This document shows positions 32,361 to 42,633 of a DNA stretch of 64,000 bases, one piece after another. A program made the translations under genes and the position numbers. The stretch lies in the NCBI GenBank assembly GCA_017545535.1, contig JAFWMS010000021.1:62001-126000 (forward strand), read 5' to 3'. The stretch's first letter is position 1. The number at the start of each line of letters is the position of its first letter. This DNA is from Clostridia bacterium. Lineage in GTDB: Bacteria; Bacillota; Clostridia; Christensenellales; CAG-138. A model generated the notes under the pieces. It made no database searches. It was given only the letters and a program-made list of their open reading frames with translations, and was not told the DNA's origin.

Positions 32361-33905
32361 TCAGCCCTCGAACAGGGTGGAACCGGTCATTTCGACAGGC
32401 TTGGGCAGCCCCAGCATGTCGAGCAGCGTGGGCGAAAGGTCACAGAGCCGACCGCCGCTCCGGAGCGTCACGTCCTTCCCTGCCCCGTCCACGTACACGC
32501 AGGGCACGGGGTTGGTGGTGTGGGCGGTGAAGGGGGCGTTCTCGGCGTAGTCCCACATGTATTCGCAGTTGCCGTGGTCGGCGGTGATGAGGCAGCGGCC
32601 GCCGCTCTTGAGGATGGCGGTGACCACCTTATCGAGGCACTCGTCCACGGCATGGACGGCCTTGACCGCCGCCTCCATGACGCCCGTATGCCCCACCATG
32701 TCGGGGTTGGCGAAGTTCAGGATCATCACGTCGTACTTGCCGCTCTCGATCCGCTTCACCACTTCCTCCGCCACAAGGTATGCGCTCATCTCCGGCTGCA
32801 TGTCGTAGGTAGGCACCTTGGGCGAGGGGATCAGACACCGATCCTCCAATGGATTGGGGGCCTCCACCCCGCCGTTGAAGAAGAAGGTCACGTGAGCGTA
32901 CTTCTCCGTCTCCGCGATCCTCAGCTGGGTCTTTCCGTTTTTGGCCAGATACTCGCCCAGAGTGTTTTTCAGAGTCTGAGGCTTGAAGGCCACGGTGAGC
33001 TTGTCCTCGAAGGTCTTGTCGTACTGGGTCATGGACACATAGGTCAAGGGGAAGAACCCGTACCGGCGCTCGAACCCGTCGAAGTCCTCGAAGATATAGG
33101 CCCGGCTCAGCTCCCGAGCCCTATCGGGCCGGAAGTTGAAAAAGATGACGCTGTCGTTGGCCTTTACCGTGGCCACGGGCTTACCGTTCTCCACGATGAC
33201 CGTTGGCTTCACGAACTCATCCGCGTCGCCCCGATCGTAGCTCATCTGCATGGCGTCGTGGCCCGTAGGGGCTGTGAAGCCCTCGCCGTAGGTCAGGGCG
33301 GCGTAGGCCTTCTCCACCCGCTCGAAGCGGTTGTCCCTGTCCATGGCGTAGTAGCGGCCGGAAACCGTGGCGATCTTGCCTACGCCGATCTCTTCAAGCT
33401 TCGCCTCCAGATCTTCCACATACCCCTTGCCGCTCTTGGGCGGAGTATCCCGGCCGTCCATGAAGCAATGGATATAGACCTTGGTGAGACCGTTGCGCTT
33501 GGCCAGCTCCACCAGGGCGTAGAGATGCTCCAGGTGGCTGTGGACGCCGCCGTCGGAGCAAAGGCCGAAGAGATGCAGGGAAGAATCGTGCGCCTTGCAG
33601 TTTTCTACCGCCTTCAAAAATGCGGGATTCTCAAAGAAATCCCCGTCCTCGATGGCCTTAGTGATCCGGGTGAGCTCCTGATAGACGATGCGGCCGGCGC
33701 CGATGTTCAGGTGCCCCACCTCGCTGTTGCCCATCTGGCCGTTGGGCAGACCCACGTCCATGCCGCTGGCACCCAAAAGGGTGTGGGGACAGGTGTTCCA
33801 CAGCTTCATGAAATGGACCGCGCCGTCGGTCAGGATAGCGTTATATTCCTTCTCCTCCCGATAGCCGAAGCCGTCGAGGATGATCAATGCGGTAATGGGC
33901 TTCAT
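32361..33905 (-). CDS. gpmI: 2,3-bisphosphoglycerate-independent phosphoglycerate mutase
   Basis: A 514-residue alkaline-phosphatase-superfamily mutase of glycolysis. It has LIILDGFGYREE (metal Asp), the phospho-Ser region MGNSEVGHLNIGAG, HCFMDGRDTPP, SGRYYAMDRDNRFER, NFRPDRARE, NFANPDMVGHTG and ITADHGNCEYM. The stop/start with the upstream pgk-tpiA fusion share one base (TGATG), so translation is coupled. Confidence 0.97.
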   Translation of the reverse strand: MKPITALIILDGFGYREEKEYNAILTDGAVHFMKLWNTCPHTLLGASGMDVGLPNGQMGNSEVGHLNIGAGRIVYQELTRITKAIEDGDFFENPAFLKAVENCKAHDSSLHLFGLCSDGGVHSHLEHLYALVELAKRNGLTKVYIHCFMDGRDTPPKSGKGYVEDLEAKLEEIGVGKIATVSGRYYAMDRDNRFERVEKAYAALTYGEGFTAPTGHDAMQMSYDRGDADEFVKPTVIVENGKPVATVKANDSVIFFNFRPDRARELSRAYIFEDFDGFERRYGFFPLTYVSMTQYDKTFEDKLTVAFKPQTLKNTLGEYLAKNGKTQLRIAETEKYAHVTFFFNGGVEAPNPLEDRCLIPSPKVPTYDMQPEMSAYLVAEEVVKRIESGKYDVMILNFANPDMVGHTGVMEAAVKAVHAVDECLDKVVTAILKSGGRCLITADHGNCEYMWDYAENAPFTAHTTNPVPCVYVDGAGKDVTLRSGGRLCDLSPTLLDMLGLPKPVEMTGSTLFEG

Positions 33906-35839
33906 CAGTAGTTCACCACGCCGGCAAAGTCCACGGCTTTCAAGGATGCGCCGCCGATGAGCCCGCCGTCGATCTCGGGCATGCTCATGAGCTCGGTGGC
34001 GTTGGAGGGCTTCATGGAGCCGCCATACTGGATGCGCACCTTCTGGGCCACCTCCTCGCCATAAATGCCCGCGATGGTCTTACGGACCACGGCGATGGTG
34101 GCGTTGGCGTCCGCCGCGGTGGCGGTCTTGCCGGTGCCGATGGCCCAGATGGGCTCATAGGCGATGACCACCTTCACCGCGTCCTCGGCGGGGATGCCCG
34201 CAAAGGCAGCCGCGGTCTGGCCGCTGACGAAGGATTCGGTGACGCCCGCTTCCCGCTGCTCCAGGGTCTCGCCCACGCAGATGATGGGCACGATGCCATT
34301 GGCGAGAGCCGCCTTGGCCCGCTTGTTCACGCCCTCGTCGGTCTCACCGAAGTAGGCGCGCCGCTCGCTGTGGCCGATGATGGCGTACTCCACGCCGAAG
34401 GCCTTCAGCATGCTGGGAGAGATCTCACCGGTGAAAGCGCCGCTCTCGGCCCAATGAATGTTCTGGCAGCCCAGATGGATGTTGGTGCCCTCGATGAGCT
34501 TATGCACCGGGCAAAGGTCCACGAAGGGCGGGCAAACGACCACGTCGCACTTGGCGTCCTTCACCAGGGGGATGAGCTCAGAGACCAGGGCCTTTGCCTC
34601 CTCGGGGGTCTTGTTCATCTTCCAGTTGCCGGCGATGATGGGCTTGCGGGCGATCTTATCGTTCAGAACCGCCACGCCGGGCAGGACCTTCCCCTCCAGG
34701 AACTCCAGGGAAGCGCCGCCGCCGGTGGAGATATGGGTCATCTTCTTGGCATAGCCCAGCTTCTTTACGGCGGAAGCGGAGTCGCCGCCGCCGATGATGG
34801 TGGTGCCTTCACACTGGGCGCAGGCCTCCGCCACGGCAGAGGTGCCCTTGGCGAAGTTGGGGAACTCGAACACGCCCATGGGGCCGTTCCAGATGACGGT
34901 CTTGGCGGCCTTGATAACCTCGGCGTACTTTGCACGGGTCTCTTCGCCGATGTCCATGCCCATCCAGCCGGCGGGGATGGCGTTGGCGGGAACGGTCTTA
35001 TATTCGGCGTCCGCGTTGAACTCGGTGGCCACCACCGTGTCCACGGGAAGCATAAGATTCACGCCCCGGGCCTTGGCATCCGCCATCAGTTCCTTGGCAA
35101 GGTCGATGCTGTTCTCGTCCAGCAGGGAGTTGCCGATCTCATAGCCCATGGCCTTGTAGAAGGTGTAGGCCATGCCGCCGCCGATGAGGAGCGTGTCGCA
35201 CTTCTCCAGTAGGTTCTTGATGACGCCGATCTTGTCGGAGACCTTGGCGCCGCCCAGGATGGCCACGAAGGGACGCTGGGGGTTGTTGAGGGCCTCGCCC
35301 ATGATGCCCAGCTCCTTGCCGATGAGGAACCCGGCCACAGCGGGCAGATAAGCAGCCACGCCGGCGGTGGAGGCGTGGGCCCGATGCACGGTGCCGAAGG
35401 CGTCGGACACGAAGATGTCCGCGAGATCTGCCAGCTTCTTGGAGAATTCGGGGTCGTTGGCCTCTTCTTCCTTCTGGAAACGAGTGTTCTCCAGCAGGAC
35501 GATCTCCCCGTCCTTCATGTCAGCCACGCACTTTTTGGCGCTCTCGCCCACGGTATCGGAGGCGAACTGGACCCGAACCTGGGGCAGCAGCTCCTGGAGA
35601 CGGGCAGCCACGGGCGCCAGGGTGTACTTCATATCCACCTTGCCCTTGGGACGGCCCAGATGGGAGCAAAGGATCACCTTCGCCTGATGGTCCAGCAGAT
35701 ACTGGATAGTGGGCATGGCGGCCACGATCCGCTTGTCGTCCGCTACCTTCATATCTTCGGTGAGGGGCACATTAAAATCGACCCGGCACAAAACGCGTTT
35801 CCCGGCGACCTGGATGTCTTCAACTGTTTTCTTTGCCAT
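33905..35839 (-). CDS. pgk-tpiA: phosphoglycerate kinase-triosephosphate isomerase fusion
   Basis: One uninterrupted 644-residue frame. Residues 1 to about 394 are a complete phosphoglycerate kinase ([42 protein letters not shown]). Residues about 396-644 are a complete triosephosphate isomerase (AGNWKMN with catalytic Lys, IIGHSERR with His, [13 protein letters not shown] with Glu, IQYGGSMKP). A short linker joins them with no stop. Fused PGK-TIM is known from Thermotoga, so this is a natural form. AGGAGG precedes the ATG. It is followed by gpmI in a glycolytic operon. Confidence 0.97.
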   Translation of the reverse strand: MAKKTVEDIQVAGKRVLCRVDFNVPLTEDMKVADDKRIVAAMPTIQYLLDHQAKVILCSHLGRPKGKVDMKYTLAPVAARLQELLPQVRVQFASDTVGESAKKCVADMKDGEIVLLENTRFQKEEEANDPEFSKKLADLADIFVSDAFGTVHRAHASTAGVAAYLPAVAGFLIGKELGIMGEALNNPQRPFVAILGGAKVSDKIGVIKNLLEKCDTLLIGGGMAYTFYKAMGYEIGNSLLDENSIDLAKELMADAKARGVNLMLPVDTVVATEFNADAEYKTVPANAIPAGWMGMDIGEETRAKYAEVIKAAKTVIWNGPMGVFEFPNFAKGTSAVAEACAQCEGTTIIGGGDSASAVKKLGYAKKMTHISTGGGASLEFLEGKVLPGVAVLNDKIARKPIIAGNWKMNKTPEEAKALVSELIPLVKDAKCDVVVCPPFVDLCPVHKLIEGTNIHLGCQNIHWAESGAFTGEISPSMLKAFGVEYAIIGHSERRAYFGETDEGVNKRAKAALANGIVPIICVGETLEQREAGVTESFVSGQTAAAFAGIPAEDAVKVVIAYEPIWAIGTGKTATAADANATIAVVRKTIAGIYGEEVAQKVRIQYGGSMKPSNATELMSMPEIDGGLIGGASLKAVDFAGVVNY

Positions 35840-35891
35840 AATATTTTCCTCCTGTTTTGATCCTGTATAAATAAGCGAGCGATGACCCGCA

Positions 35892-36749
35892 TTATTCCCT
35901 GTCGTCCAATGGATGTCCGTCCATGGCGGTGATCTTGTCGATCAGTTCATCGGTATCGATGATCTCTTCCTCCCCTTCTACGAGGTCGGAAACACGGACC
36001 ACGTCCCCCTCCTCCGGGGAAAAGTCGGGGATGGGCTTTCCATCCGGTTCAGGATACTGTTCCTGTTCCGATTCCGCCGTTTCCTCACCTTCCGGCACCT
36101 GCTCCGGAAAGCTGGTCCTGTCCGGCATATCCTCGTGAGGCAGATACCGTTTTTGGATGGTGTAGATGTTGTGCATGAGCTGAGCCGGATCCCCTTCCGG
36201 ATCGGGCAGCGGCTCCTCCTCCCGGGAAATCAGGGTTTCATCCAGCTTGGGCACTTCGGAAAAAAGATCCGGCAGAGCGCTGTTGAGACGAACGTAGAAC
36301 TCGGATACTTTCTTCACGTTCTCCTCCGCCTGTCTGGCCTGCTCCTTCATGGATTCGTTGAACTGAGTCAACAGCTGCACGTACGCGTTGACGGCGGCAT
36401 CCGTTTCCTTGATCTTCTTTTCACTGGTTTTTTCCGCATCCTTGATGATGTCCCGAGCGTTCTCATAGGCGCTCTGGATCATGCCCTCCCCCTTCCTTTG
36501 AAAGGCGAAATACTCCTGCTGCGCGGAGTCGTAGATCTCGTCGGATTCCTTTTGCGCGTCGGAGATGATGCGGGAGGCGGTTTCGGCCGCATCGGTGATG
36601 GCCCGGGAGATGGCGTGCTCCTTCTCCTTGTAGGATGCCAGCTCCTCTTTCAAGCTGTCCAACTCCTGCTGTTGGGCGCTCAGCTTTTCATTCAGCTCCG
36701 CGATGGTCCGCTTCTGTTCCTCAATCAGCCGTTTCTTTGCAAAAATCAT
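35892..36749 (-). CDS. DivIVA-like coiled-coil protein
   Basis: A 285-residue protein: a coiled coil over residues 5-50 ([18 protein letters not shown]), a second helical region to about 160 with ATP-synthase-b/DivIVA-like Ala/Lys/Glu pattern, and a long acidic, disordered C-terminal half ([28 protein letters not shown]). No signal peptide or TM is seen. DivIVA-like proteins mark curved membranes and organise division, but the N-terminal membrane-binding motif is not clear, so the role is inferred. It starts 6 nt after the ruvB stop. Confidence 0.6.
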   Translation of the reverse strand: MIFAKKRLIEEQKRTIAELNEKLSAQQQELDSLKEELASYKEKEHAISRAITDAAETASRIISDAQKESDEIYDSAQQEYFAFQRKGEGMIQSAYENARDIIKDAEKTSEKKIKETDAAVNAYVQLLTQFNESMKEQARQAEENVKKVSEFYVRLNSALPDLFSEVPKLDETLISREEEPLPDPEGDPAQLMHNIYTIQKRYLPHEDMPDRTSFPEQVPEGEETAESEQEQYPEPDGKPIPDFSPEEGDVVRVSDLVEGEEEIIDTDELIDKITAMDGHPLDDRE

Positions 36750-36755
36750 GTTTGC

Positions 36756-37796
36756 TCAAACCTCCAATTTCATCTGCTGGGGCGCGGCGGCTCCCTCGGG
36801 TATGGGGTAATCTAAATGGGCGTACGCTTCCGGCAACACGATCCGGCCCCGATTGGTGCGGGCCAGGAATCCAAGCTTCAGCAAATACGGTTCGTACACA
36901 TCCTCGATGGTACCGGCGTCCTCCCCGGTGTAGGCGGCGATGGTGTCGAGACCCACCGGACCGCCCTTGAAGATGGTGATCATGGCGACAAGCATCCTCC
37001 GATCCACGGCGTCGAGGCCCAGCTCATCGATGGCCAGCATGTCAAGGCCCCGCTGAGCGGTCATAAGGTCCACGCAGCCGCTGCCCTTCACCTGGGCGTA
37101 ATCCCGGACCCGGCGCAGGAGCCTGTTGGCGATACGGGGCGTGCCCCGAGAGCGGGACGCGATCTCAAGAGCCCCTTCCTCGTCGATGTCGATGTTCAAG
37201 ATCTGGGCGCTGCGGACGATGATCTCCTTGAGCTGCTCCGGAGAATAGAGCTGCAGCTGCTCCTTGATGCCGAACCGATCCCGCAAGGGGGAACTGAGCA
37301 TGCCCAGACGGGTGGTGGCCCCGATCAGGGTGAACTTGGGCAGATCCAGCCGGATGCTCCTGGCCCCAGGGCCCTTGCCGATGACGATATCCAGGGCGTA
37401 ATCCTCCATAGCCGGATAGAGGACCTCCTCCACCGCCGGGTTGAGGCGATGGATCTCATCGATAAAGAGCACGTCGCCAGGGGCGAGGTTGGTGAGGATA
37501 GCGGCCAGATCACCCGCATGGCTGATGGCGGGACCGCTGGTCACCCGAAGGTTCACACCCATCTCGTTGGCGATGATGCCGGCCAGGGTGGTTTTGCCCA
37601 GGCCCGGCGGGCCGTAGAGCAGGGCGTGGTCCAGGGATTCGCCCCGGGACTTGGCGGCGGCGATATAGATGGAGATATGCTCCTTGGCCTGATCCTGACC
37701 GATATACTCGTTCAAAAATTTAGGCCGGAGGCTGTATTCGTTTTTCAGGTCCTCCTCCCGCATGGAGGAGGTGATGATCCGATCGTCCTCTTTCAT
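36756..37796 (-). CDS. ruvB: Holliday junction branch migration helicase RuvB
   Basis: A 346-residue AAA+ motor. Walker [12 protein letters not shown], Walker [10 protein letters not shown], sensor 1 GATTRLG, Arg-finger region LRDRFG, and the C-terminal winged helix ([16 protein letters not shown]). With RuvA it drives branch migration for RuvC. Order ruvC-ruvA-ruvB on the minus strand, 7-nt gap from ruvA. Confidence 0.98.
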   Translation of the reverse strand: MKEDDRIITSSMREEDLKNEYSLRPKFLNEYIGQDQAKEHISIYIAAAKSRGESLDHALLYGPPGLGKTTLAGIIANEMGVNLRVTSGPAISHAGDLAAILTNLAPGDVLFIDEIHRLNPAVEEVLYPAMEDYALDIVIGKGPGARSIRLDLPKFTLIGATTRLGMLSSPLRDRFGIKEQLQLYSPEQLKEIIVRSAQILNIDIDEEGALEIASRSRGTPRIANRLLRRVRDYAQVKGSGCVDLMTAQRGLDMLAIDELGLDAVDRRMLVAMITIFKGGPVGLDTIAAYTGEDAGTIEDVYEPYLLKLGFLARTNRGRIVLPEAYAHLDYPIPEGAAAPQQMKLEV

Positions 37797-37803
37797 GGGT
37801 CCC

Positions 37804-38400
37804 TCACTGTCTGGCCAGCATGCGCAGGGCCTTGGTGATCATCTCTTCCACGTTCTTCGCTTCCTCCACGGCGGACACGGCCCGGGATGCGGTCAAGCCG
37901 TCGTACCCCAGGGCCACCAGGGCCTGCACGGCCTCCGCCCGGATGTTTTCAGGCACGTGGGTCTGAACGGGCTGCCCCGCCTTTCCAGACGGGACAGGCG
38001 CGTCTTTCACCTGCTCCTTCAGCTCCAAAATGACCCGTTGGGCCATCTTCCGCCCCATGCCCTGAACGGGATCGAAGGCGGCGGGCGTGTCCGTGATGAC
38101 GGCGGAGATCACGTCGGCAGGCTCCATGACAGAGAGCACGCTGACGGCCAGCTTGGGCCCCACCCGAGTGATGCCGATGAGCTTGCGAAACATCTCCCGC
38201 TCCTCCACGGTGTAAAAGCCATAGAGGGCCTGGATGCCTTCCGCCAGATGCAGGTGGGTAAAGAGCCTGGCTTCCTCGCCCAGGATTAGCTTTTCCAGGG
38301 TCTTTTTCCCCGCGATCAGCTCGTATCCTACGCCCGCAGCTTCCAAAACGACCCGATCGGCCTGAATGTCCGCGACGATCCCTCGAATATAGGCGTACAT
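37804..38400 (-). CDS. ruvA: Holliday junction DNA-binding protein RuvA
   Basis: A 198-residue RuvA with an N-terminal OB fold ([28 protein letters not shown]), HhH motifs ([38 protein letters not shown]) and a C-terminal RuvB-binding domain ([20 protein letters not shown]). The ATG at 38400 begins the conserved OB fold; sequence further upstream is not RuvA-like. Confidence 0.97.
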   Translation of the reverse strand: MYAYIRGIVADIQADRVVLEAAGVGYELIAGKKTLEKLILGEEARLFTHLHLAEGIQALYGFYTVEEREMFRKLIGITRVGPKLAVSVLSVMEPADVISAVITDTPAAFDPVQGMGRKMAQRVILELKEQVKDAPVPSGKAGQPVQTHVPENIRAEAVQALVALGYDGLTASRAVSAVEEAKNVEEMITKALRMLARQ

Positions 38401-38413
38401 CTCTTTCCTCCTG

Positions 38414-38911
38414 TCAATGGATGCGGAACTGCTCCGCGGCCGCGGCGGACATGGAGCTGTGGCACAGGGCCGCTGCCAGAGCGTCCGCGGCGTCATCAGG
38501 CTTGGGCACGGTCTTCAGGTTCAGCAGAAGCTTGACCATGTGCTGGACCTGGGTCTTGTCCGCATGGCCGTTGGCTGTCACCGCCAGCTTGATCTCCATG
38601 GGCGTGTATTCGTACAGGGGCAAGCCCTTTTTTTGGGCGGCCAGGATAGCCACGCCCCTGCCGGCGCTCACGGAGATGGCGGTGGTGATGTTGTGATAGA
38701 AGAACAGCTCCTCGAAAACGGCGCAGTCCGGATGATACATCTCCACCAGCTGGGAAACCCCGTCGAACAGCCGCTCCAGCCGTTCGGGGAACGGCTCGCC
38801 GGATTTTGTCTCCACCACCCCATAGTCCACGGCAGATAGGGAATGTCCGTCCGTATCGATCACGCCGTACCCAAGCAGCGCATATCCGGGGTCGATCCCT
38901 AAAATCCGCAT
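38414..38911 (-). CDS. ruvC: Holliday junction resolvase RuvC
   Basis: A 165-residue RuvC endonuclease. Catalytic acids are seen in RILGIDPGYALLGYG, FEELFFYHN and the C-terminal KPDDAADALAAALCH. The start at 38911 has AAGGA 8 nt upstream and begins exactly at the family start; the ATG three codons earlier overlaps the SD. First gene of ruvCAB. Confidence 0.97.
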   Translation of the reverse strand: MRILGIDPGYALLGYGVIDTDGHSLSAVDYGVVETKSGEPFPERLERLFDGVSQLVEMYHPDCAVFEELFFYHNITTAISVSAGRGVAILAAQKKGLPLYEYTPMEIKLAVTANGHADKTQVQHMVKLLLNLKTVPKPDDAADALAAALCHSSMSAAAAEQFRIH

Positions 38912-38983
38912 ATAGACCATCCTTTCATATTCCGTCATAGTATATCATGTTCAGCAGCATCAAACAAGATATAATTCTACGGA

Positions 38984-39349
38984 TCACATACCGAAGCGGG
39001 CCTCAAGATATTCAATTATGGTATACGCCGGTGCGATGAGGAGGAAACGATACAGGGCATAGGAAAAGCTGGGGCGGGACAGCCAAAGAGAAAGCAGACT
39101 ACTCCCTCCCTTCGCCCGATTTCGATCGGAAAACACCTGAAGGACATACCGCAAGGCGGCCAAGAGCACGGCGCCCAAGATGCAAAGCAGCGCTCGACTG
39201 GCATAGGGGAAGCGAAGCAGCATCCGCCGAAGGAGCAGCATGCCCAAGCCCCCACAGAGAGCGGAGGAAAAGCGGCTCTCCCCCAGCCAAAAGATCTCTG
39301 AAAGCACGGTTAGGATCGCACCGACACAAAAAAGGATGAGTCTGTCCAT
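38984..39349 (-). CDS. small predicted membrane protein
   Basis: A 121-residue hydrophobic protein with probably four membrane helices (LILFCVGAILTVLSEIFWL, FSSALCGGLGMLLL, ALLCILGAVLLAALRYVLQV, ALYRFLLIAPAYTII). The start at 39349 is a compromise; another ATG lies six codons upstream without a usable SD. No family is recognised. It is 72 nt upstream of ruvC. Confidence 0.5.
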   Translation of the reverse strand: MDRLILFCVGAILTVLSEIFWLGESRFSSALCGGLGMLLLRRMLLRFPYASRALLCILGAVLLAALRYVLQVFSDRNRAKGGSSLLSLWLSRPSFSYALYRFLLIAPAYTIIEYLEARFGM

Positions 39350-39386
39350 ATCCCCATCCTGCCCCATTTCCCTGCTTTTCTTGCAG

Positions 39387-39412
39387 CAAAAACCCCGGAT
39401 CGCGTCCGGGGC
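39387..39412 (-). terminator. terminator after the lamin-tail lipoprotein gene
   Basis: Minus strand GCCCCGGA-CGCGA-TCCGGGG followed by TTTTTG, 16 nt past the stop of the upstream gene. Confidence 0.85.
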
Positions 39413-39427
39413 TTCGTCGGCGTTTTT

Positions 39428-40939
39428 TTATTTTCCGGTGGACATGGGATGCCCGTTCTCCTCAAGGGGCGTAGGGTGGCTGTAGAAGACGATGTTCCCC
39501 CAATCGTCCCGGCCGATGGAAACATTTTTCTCCGTCTCCGGAATGGGCAGGGTGTCGAAGCAGCGGCCGACGCTGTCATAGAGTACCAGTGTCTCTCCCG
39601 CGCCCAGGGAGAAGGAGGCATGCAGTTCCCCTTCTGTCCGGTCCTTGCCCGACAAAAACACCAGCAAAAAATCACCGGGCGCCACCGCCACATCGGGCAG
39701 CGGCCACTTGGTCATCTTTTCCGGGTTGTCGCTCAGATACCAGCCGCTCAGGGAAATGGGTTCCGAGCCGGCGTTCATCAGCTCCACAAAATCGGAATGG
39801 TCCCCATCCTCGTCCAGGATGCTTCTTTCATTTCGATAAAGGGCTTCATGAATGTGGAGCCCATGGAAGGGATCGACCATGGCCGTGGGCGAAAGATCCT
39901 GCAGGATGTCCTCGTCCCTGGGGGCCGCTCCGGGCGTGGGCCTAAGGCAGTATCCCCAGCTTCCACCGGTGCGCTTGGCCCAGGCGACGTCGGCGCTCAA
40001 GGCAGGAAAGGCCACGTGATCCAGGGTATAGCCGTTGGCGTCGAAGAGATACAGCTCTTCTCCCCGGGAGGAAAGGCCCTGGTCGATGCGCACATGCCCC
40101 TCCGCCGAGCAGGCCTTGCGGCCGCAGCACACGATGAGATAGGCACCGGGTGCAAGCTCTACCTCCGGGAAATTCTGCTTTTCCGCTTCCGTCATGTCGT
40201 CCGTCAGGGTGAATCCGGTCAGCGGAACGGGAACGTCGTTGGGATTGTATAGCTCCACCCATTCCGTGCAGCCCTCGCAGCCAACCGCCGATAAGGACGT
40301 CTTGTTCTTTGAAACGATCTCGGTGATCAGGATGTCCGGCGAACGGGGGGGCGCTTCTTCCACCTCCTCCTGCTTCATCAGCTGGGAGGAAAGGGGCGGC
40401 TCAGCCGTGATGCTTCCGGTGTTGACCTCGCCCGGCGTAGGCAGATCGCAGTAGCCATAGGTGCCGTCCGCCCGCCGCGCGTAGGAAACGTCTCGGATCA
40501 GGGGCGGGACGGTCAGGGAGAACCCCTCCTCCATGTGGGCGTTTAGGATGGTCAGCGTCTCCCCGGTCTTTTTCAGAGAGAAGGCGACGCAGTTGGCGCC
40601 ATCCTTCTTGTTGGCGTAAAGGAGATAGTATTCCCCGGGGGAAAGGACCACGTCCGGCAGCTGAGTTGCCTTCTGAGGCGCCTCCACGTTGTCCGTGATG
40701 TAGTAGTTTCTCAAATGGACACTGCTGTCAGACCCGTTGTACAGTTCGATCCAATCCGGGCTCCCGTATACCTCGTCCAGGAGACTGAGCTGGTTGCTGG
40801 TCACCACCTCGTTGATGCAAAGAGCGTCTGCAGGCGGGGTATACAACAACTCCTCCGCCTTTTCGCAGGCGGTACAGACCGCCAGGACGCACAGCAGAAG
40901 CCATAGACCACGGATTCGGTTGTTAATCTTTTTCATCAT
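39428..40939 (-). CDS. lipoprotein with three lamin-tail domains
   Basis: A 503-residue surface lipoprotein: N-terminal signal LWLLLCVLAVCTAC with a lipobox cysteine, then three lamin-tail (LTD-like) domains. Repeat signatures are CINEVVTSNQ...DWIELYN, ITEIVSKNK...EWVELYN and IHEALYRNE...DFVELMN, each followed by LxxYYxTDN/LxDxxxxxxxWxLP and LxPGxYxLV motifs. LTDs are Ig-like folds often found on secreted nucleases; no nuclease domain is attached, so adhesive or structural use is more likely. No clear SD is seen. ruvC-side genes follow after a terminator. Confidence 0.85.
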   Translation of the reverse strand: MMKKINNRIRGLWLLLCVLAVCTACEKAEELLYTPPADALCINEVVTSNQLSLLDEVYGSPDWIELYNGSDSSVHLRNYYITDNVEAPQKATQLPDVVLSPGEYYLLYANKKDGANCVAFSLKKTGETLTILNAHMEEGFSLTVPPLIRDVSYARRADGTYGYCDLPTPGEVNTGSITAEPPLSSQLMKQEEVEEAPPRSPDILITEIVSKNKTSLSAVGCEGCTEWVELYNPNDVPVPLTGFTLTDDMTEAEKQNFPEVELAPGAYLIVCCGRKACSAEGHVRIDQGLSSRGEELYLFDANGYTLDHVAFPALSADVAWAKRTGGSWGYCLRPTPGAAPRDEDILQDLSPTAMVDPFHGLHIHEALYRNERSILDEDGDHSDFVELMNAGSEPISLSGWYLSDNPEKMTKWPLPDVAVAPGDFLLVFLSGKDRTEGELHASFSLGAGETLVLYDSVGRCFDTLPIPETEKNVSIGRDDWGNIVFYSHPTPLEENGHPMSTGK

Positions 40940-41010
40940 AGACAAGTCATCTTACACGCTTTTTTGGTATCCTTCCCGAAACAGGAGCCGTCCATTCGAC
41001 AGATCCCTTC

Positions 41011-41054
41011 GAAAAAGGAACGCCTTTCTACGGTGATTCTATCACAGGCGTTCC
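41011..41054 (-). terminator. terminator after the DUF2877 gene
   Basis: 8-nt arms GGAACGCC (41017-41024) and GGCGTTCC (41047-41054); on the minus strand the stem is followed by TTTTT. Confidence 0.7.
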
Positions 41055-41083
41055 CGTTTCACAAGAAAAAGAATCTGAAAGCC

Positions 41084-41974
41084 TCAGGACAGGGCGTTTT
41101 TCAAATACAGATCGTGGAGGGCGATGCTGATGCCCACCAGGAAATTCACTCCGTTGGGGCCCTTGGCCATCCGATTTCCCCAGGCGGTGATGGAGGTATA
41201 GGGGATGTCGGAAAACAGGCTCCGCAGCAGCTGGAAGCAATCCTCCGCCACCAGCCCTTCCCCCGCCTGCAGGAGGGCGATCGCCCCGCTTTCGTTGGTG
41301 TTGGCGGCGCCGCCGGCGCCAGCCGCCCGAGTCATGCCCAAGACGGTCTCCCGACCGCGGCCCAGGGCGTAGGATAGGCAGGAGAAGCAGGCCATATATC
41401 CGCACAGCAGCGCGTCGGAAGCGGGCACGATGCCGCTGCCGAAGCCGGAACAGTTGGCGGCGGCCTGCTGGATATGCCCTTCGTCCTGCTCGAAGAAGGC
41501 GGTGGAAAGCTTCCGAATGGGTTCCCTAAGCTTTTGCAGCTCCGGAGCGCTGTCCGGATCGATCACCAGCATAGAGAGGTCCTCGTTGGCGGAGCAGCGC
41601 TCGATGATCCGGTGGATGTACCGGGCGCGAATGGACAGATCCACCGGCAAAAACAGGTTCACCATGCATTCGATGGACAAGTCCACGTCCTCGGCCAGCG
41701 TCACGTCCACATAGAAATCCACGTCGGGAACGGCGATGCCCTTCTTGTCCATGAGCACGTCCATGCCCGTCTCAAATCCCATGGCGGTGAAGGGTTGGAC
41801 CCCGCTGATCCGGCAGGAGAAGGGCTGCAGCGCCCCCGCGTTCAGCACGCTGACGGTGCCGAAGGATGCTTCCACATCCAACCGCTCCCCCGTGATCGCC
41901 GTGATGCGGCCGGAGTATTCCCCCACCCTCAGATAGGAATGGAACCGCTTGCAGATTCGTTCGGCTGTTTCCAT
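41084..41974 (-). CDS. DUF2877 (AllH-like) protein
   Basis: A 296-residue protein resembling the DUF2877 family in length and in the central Gly-rich stretch (SGFGSGIVPASDALLCGYMACF) and late AAGAGGAANTNESGAIAL. In E. coli, AllH of this family belongs to the AllFGH oxamate carbamoyltransferase that works with carbamate kinase in allantoin use. A carbamate kinase gene lies 1.6 kb away, divergent. The family's usual GLTPxGDD signature is altered here (IVPASDA), so activity is uncertain. AllF/AllG homologues are not in the window. Confidence 0.6.
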   Translation of the reverse strand: METAERICKRFHSYLRVGEYSGRITAITGERLDVEASFGTVSVLNAGALQPFSCRISGVQPFTAMGFETGMDVLMDKKGIAVPDVDFYVDVTLAEDVDLSIECMVNLFLPVDLSIRARYIHRIIERCSANEDLSMLVIDPDSAPELQKLREPIRKLSTAFFEQDEGHIQQAAANCSGFGSGIVPASDALLCGYMACFSCLSYALGRGRETVLGMTRAAGAGGAANTNESGAIALLQAGEGLVAEDCFQLLRSLFSDIPYTSITAWGNRMAKGPNGVNFLVGISIALHDLYLKNALS

Positions 41975-42083
41975 GGTTCGCCTTGTGACCTCGTCTTTTT
42001 GAAGTATGGATACATGGGTTAGTTTAGGGCAGTAAAAAAACGCTGTAAAGCGCTTTTTGATGAATTCACGTTTTGTTTACCGA

Positions 42084-42620
42084 TCAGGAGGGATTGAAGG
42101 GGGCGGTCTGTTCGATCCGAAAGGTCAACTGCTGGATGTTCACTTCGGACAGTATCTCCGCGTAGATCCGGTTCGCCCCCACGGCCAAGGTCAGTCCCCC
42201 CTCCGCCGTATGGAGCTGCCCGAAGCCCACCAGCTTCTCGTCCCCGTCGTAGAAACATACCCGAGCCTCCCCGCTCAGGGTCCCGTCAAAGGAATTGGTG
42301 CAGATGCCGTCCAGATAGGAGTATCCGTCCTCCTCATAGATCCTAAGGTCCGAAAAGGCGAGATAATAGGTGAAATAGTGGGTCTCCTTATCCAAGATGG
42401 GGATGCCCCTTCGATCCGTGTGAAAATCCTCCCCCTGCACCGGCTCAAATGTCACGGTGATCGGCTCCCGGGTGGGCGACAGGGTGTGAAAGGCGGTGGC
42501 CGTGGGCGCCTGGGTCTCCGGCGTAGAATAGGAAAGCCAGGCGTCCTGCCGCACGCAGCCGTACCCCAGAAGCAGCAGAAGGAGCGAAGCTATACAGAAT
42601 ATGAGGATGTTTCTTCTCAT
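42084..42620 (-). CDS. predicted lipoprotein, unknown function
   Basis: A 178-residue protein with a lipoprotein signal (ILIFCIASLLLLLLGYGC), a Thr/Pro-rich linker and a beta-rich domain (HYFTYYLAFSDLRIYEEDGYSYLDG...GEARVCFYDGDEKLVGF), reminiscent of small Ig-like or FxLYD-type domains. No family is assigned. The start is the second of two nearby ATGs; neither has a good SD. The stop of lgt is 13 nt upstream, so the two may be co-transcribed. Confidence 0.6.
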   Translation of the reverse strand: MRRNILIFCIASLLLLLLGYGCVRQDAWLSYSTPETQAPTATAFHTLSPTREPITVTFEPVQGEDFHTDRRGIPILDKETHYFTYYLAFSDLRIYEEDGYSYLDGICTNSFDGTLSGEARVCFYDGDEKLVGFGQLHTAEGGLTLAVGANRIYAEILSEVNIQQLTFRIEQTAPFNPS

Positions 42621-42633
42621 CGTTCGCATCGTC

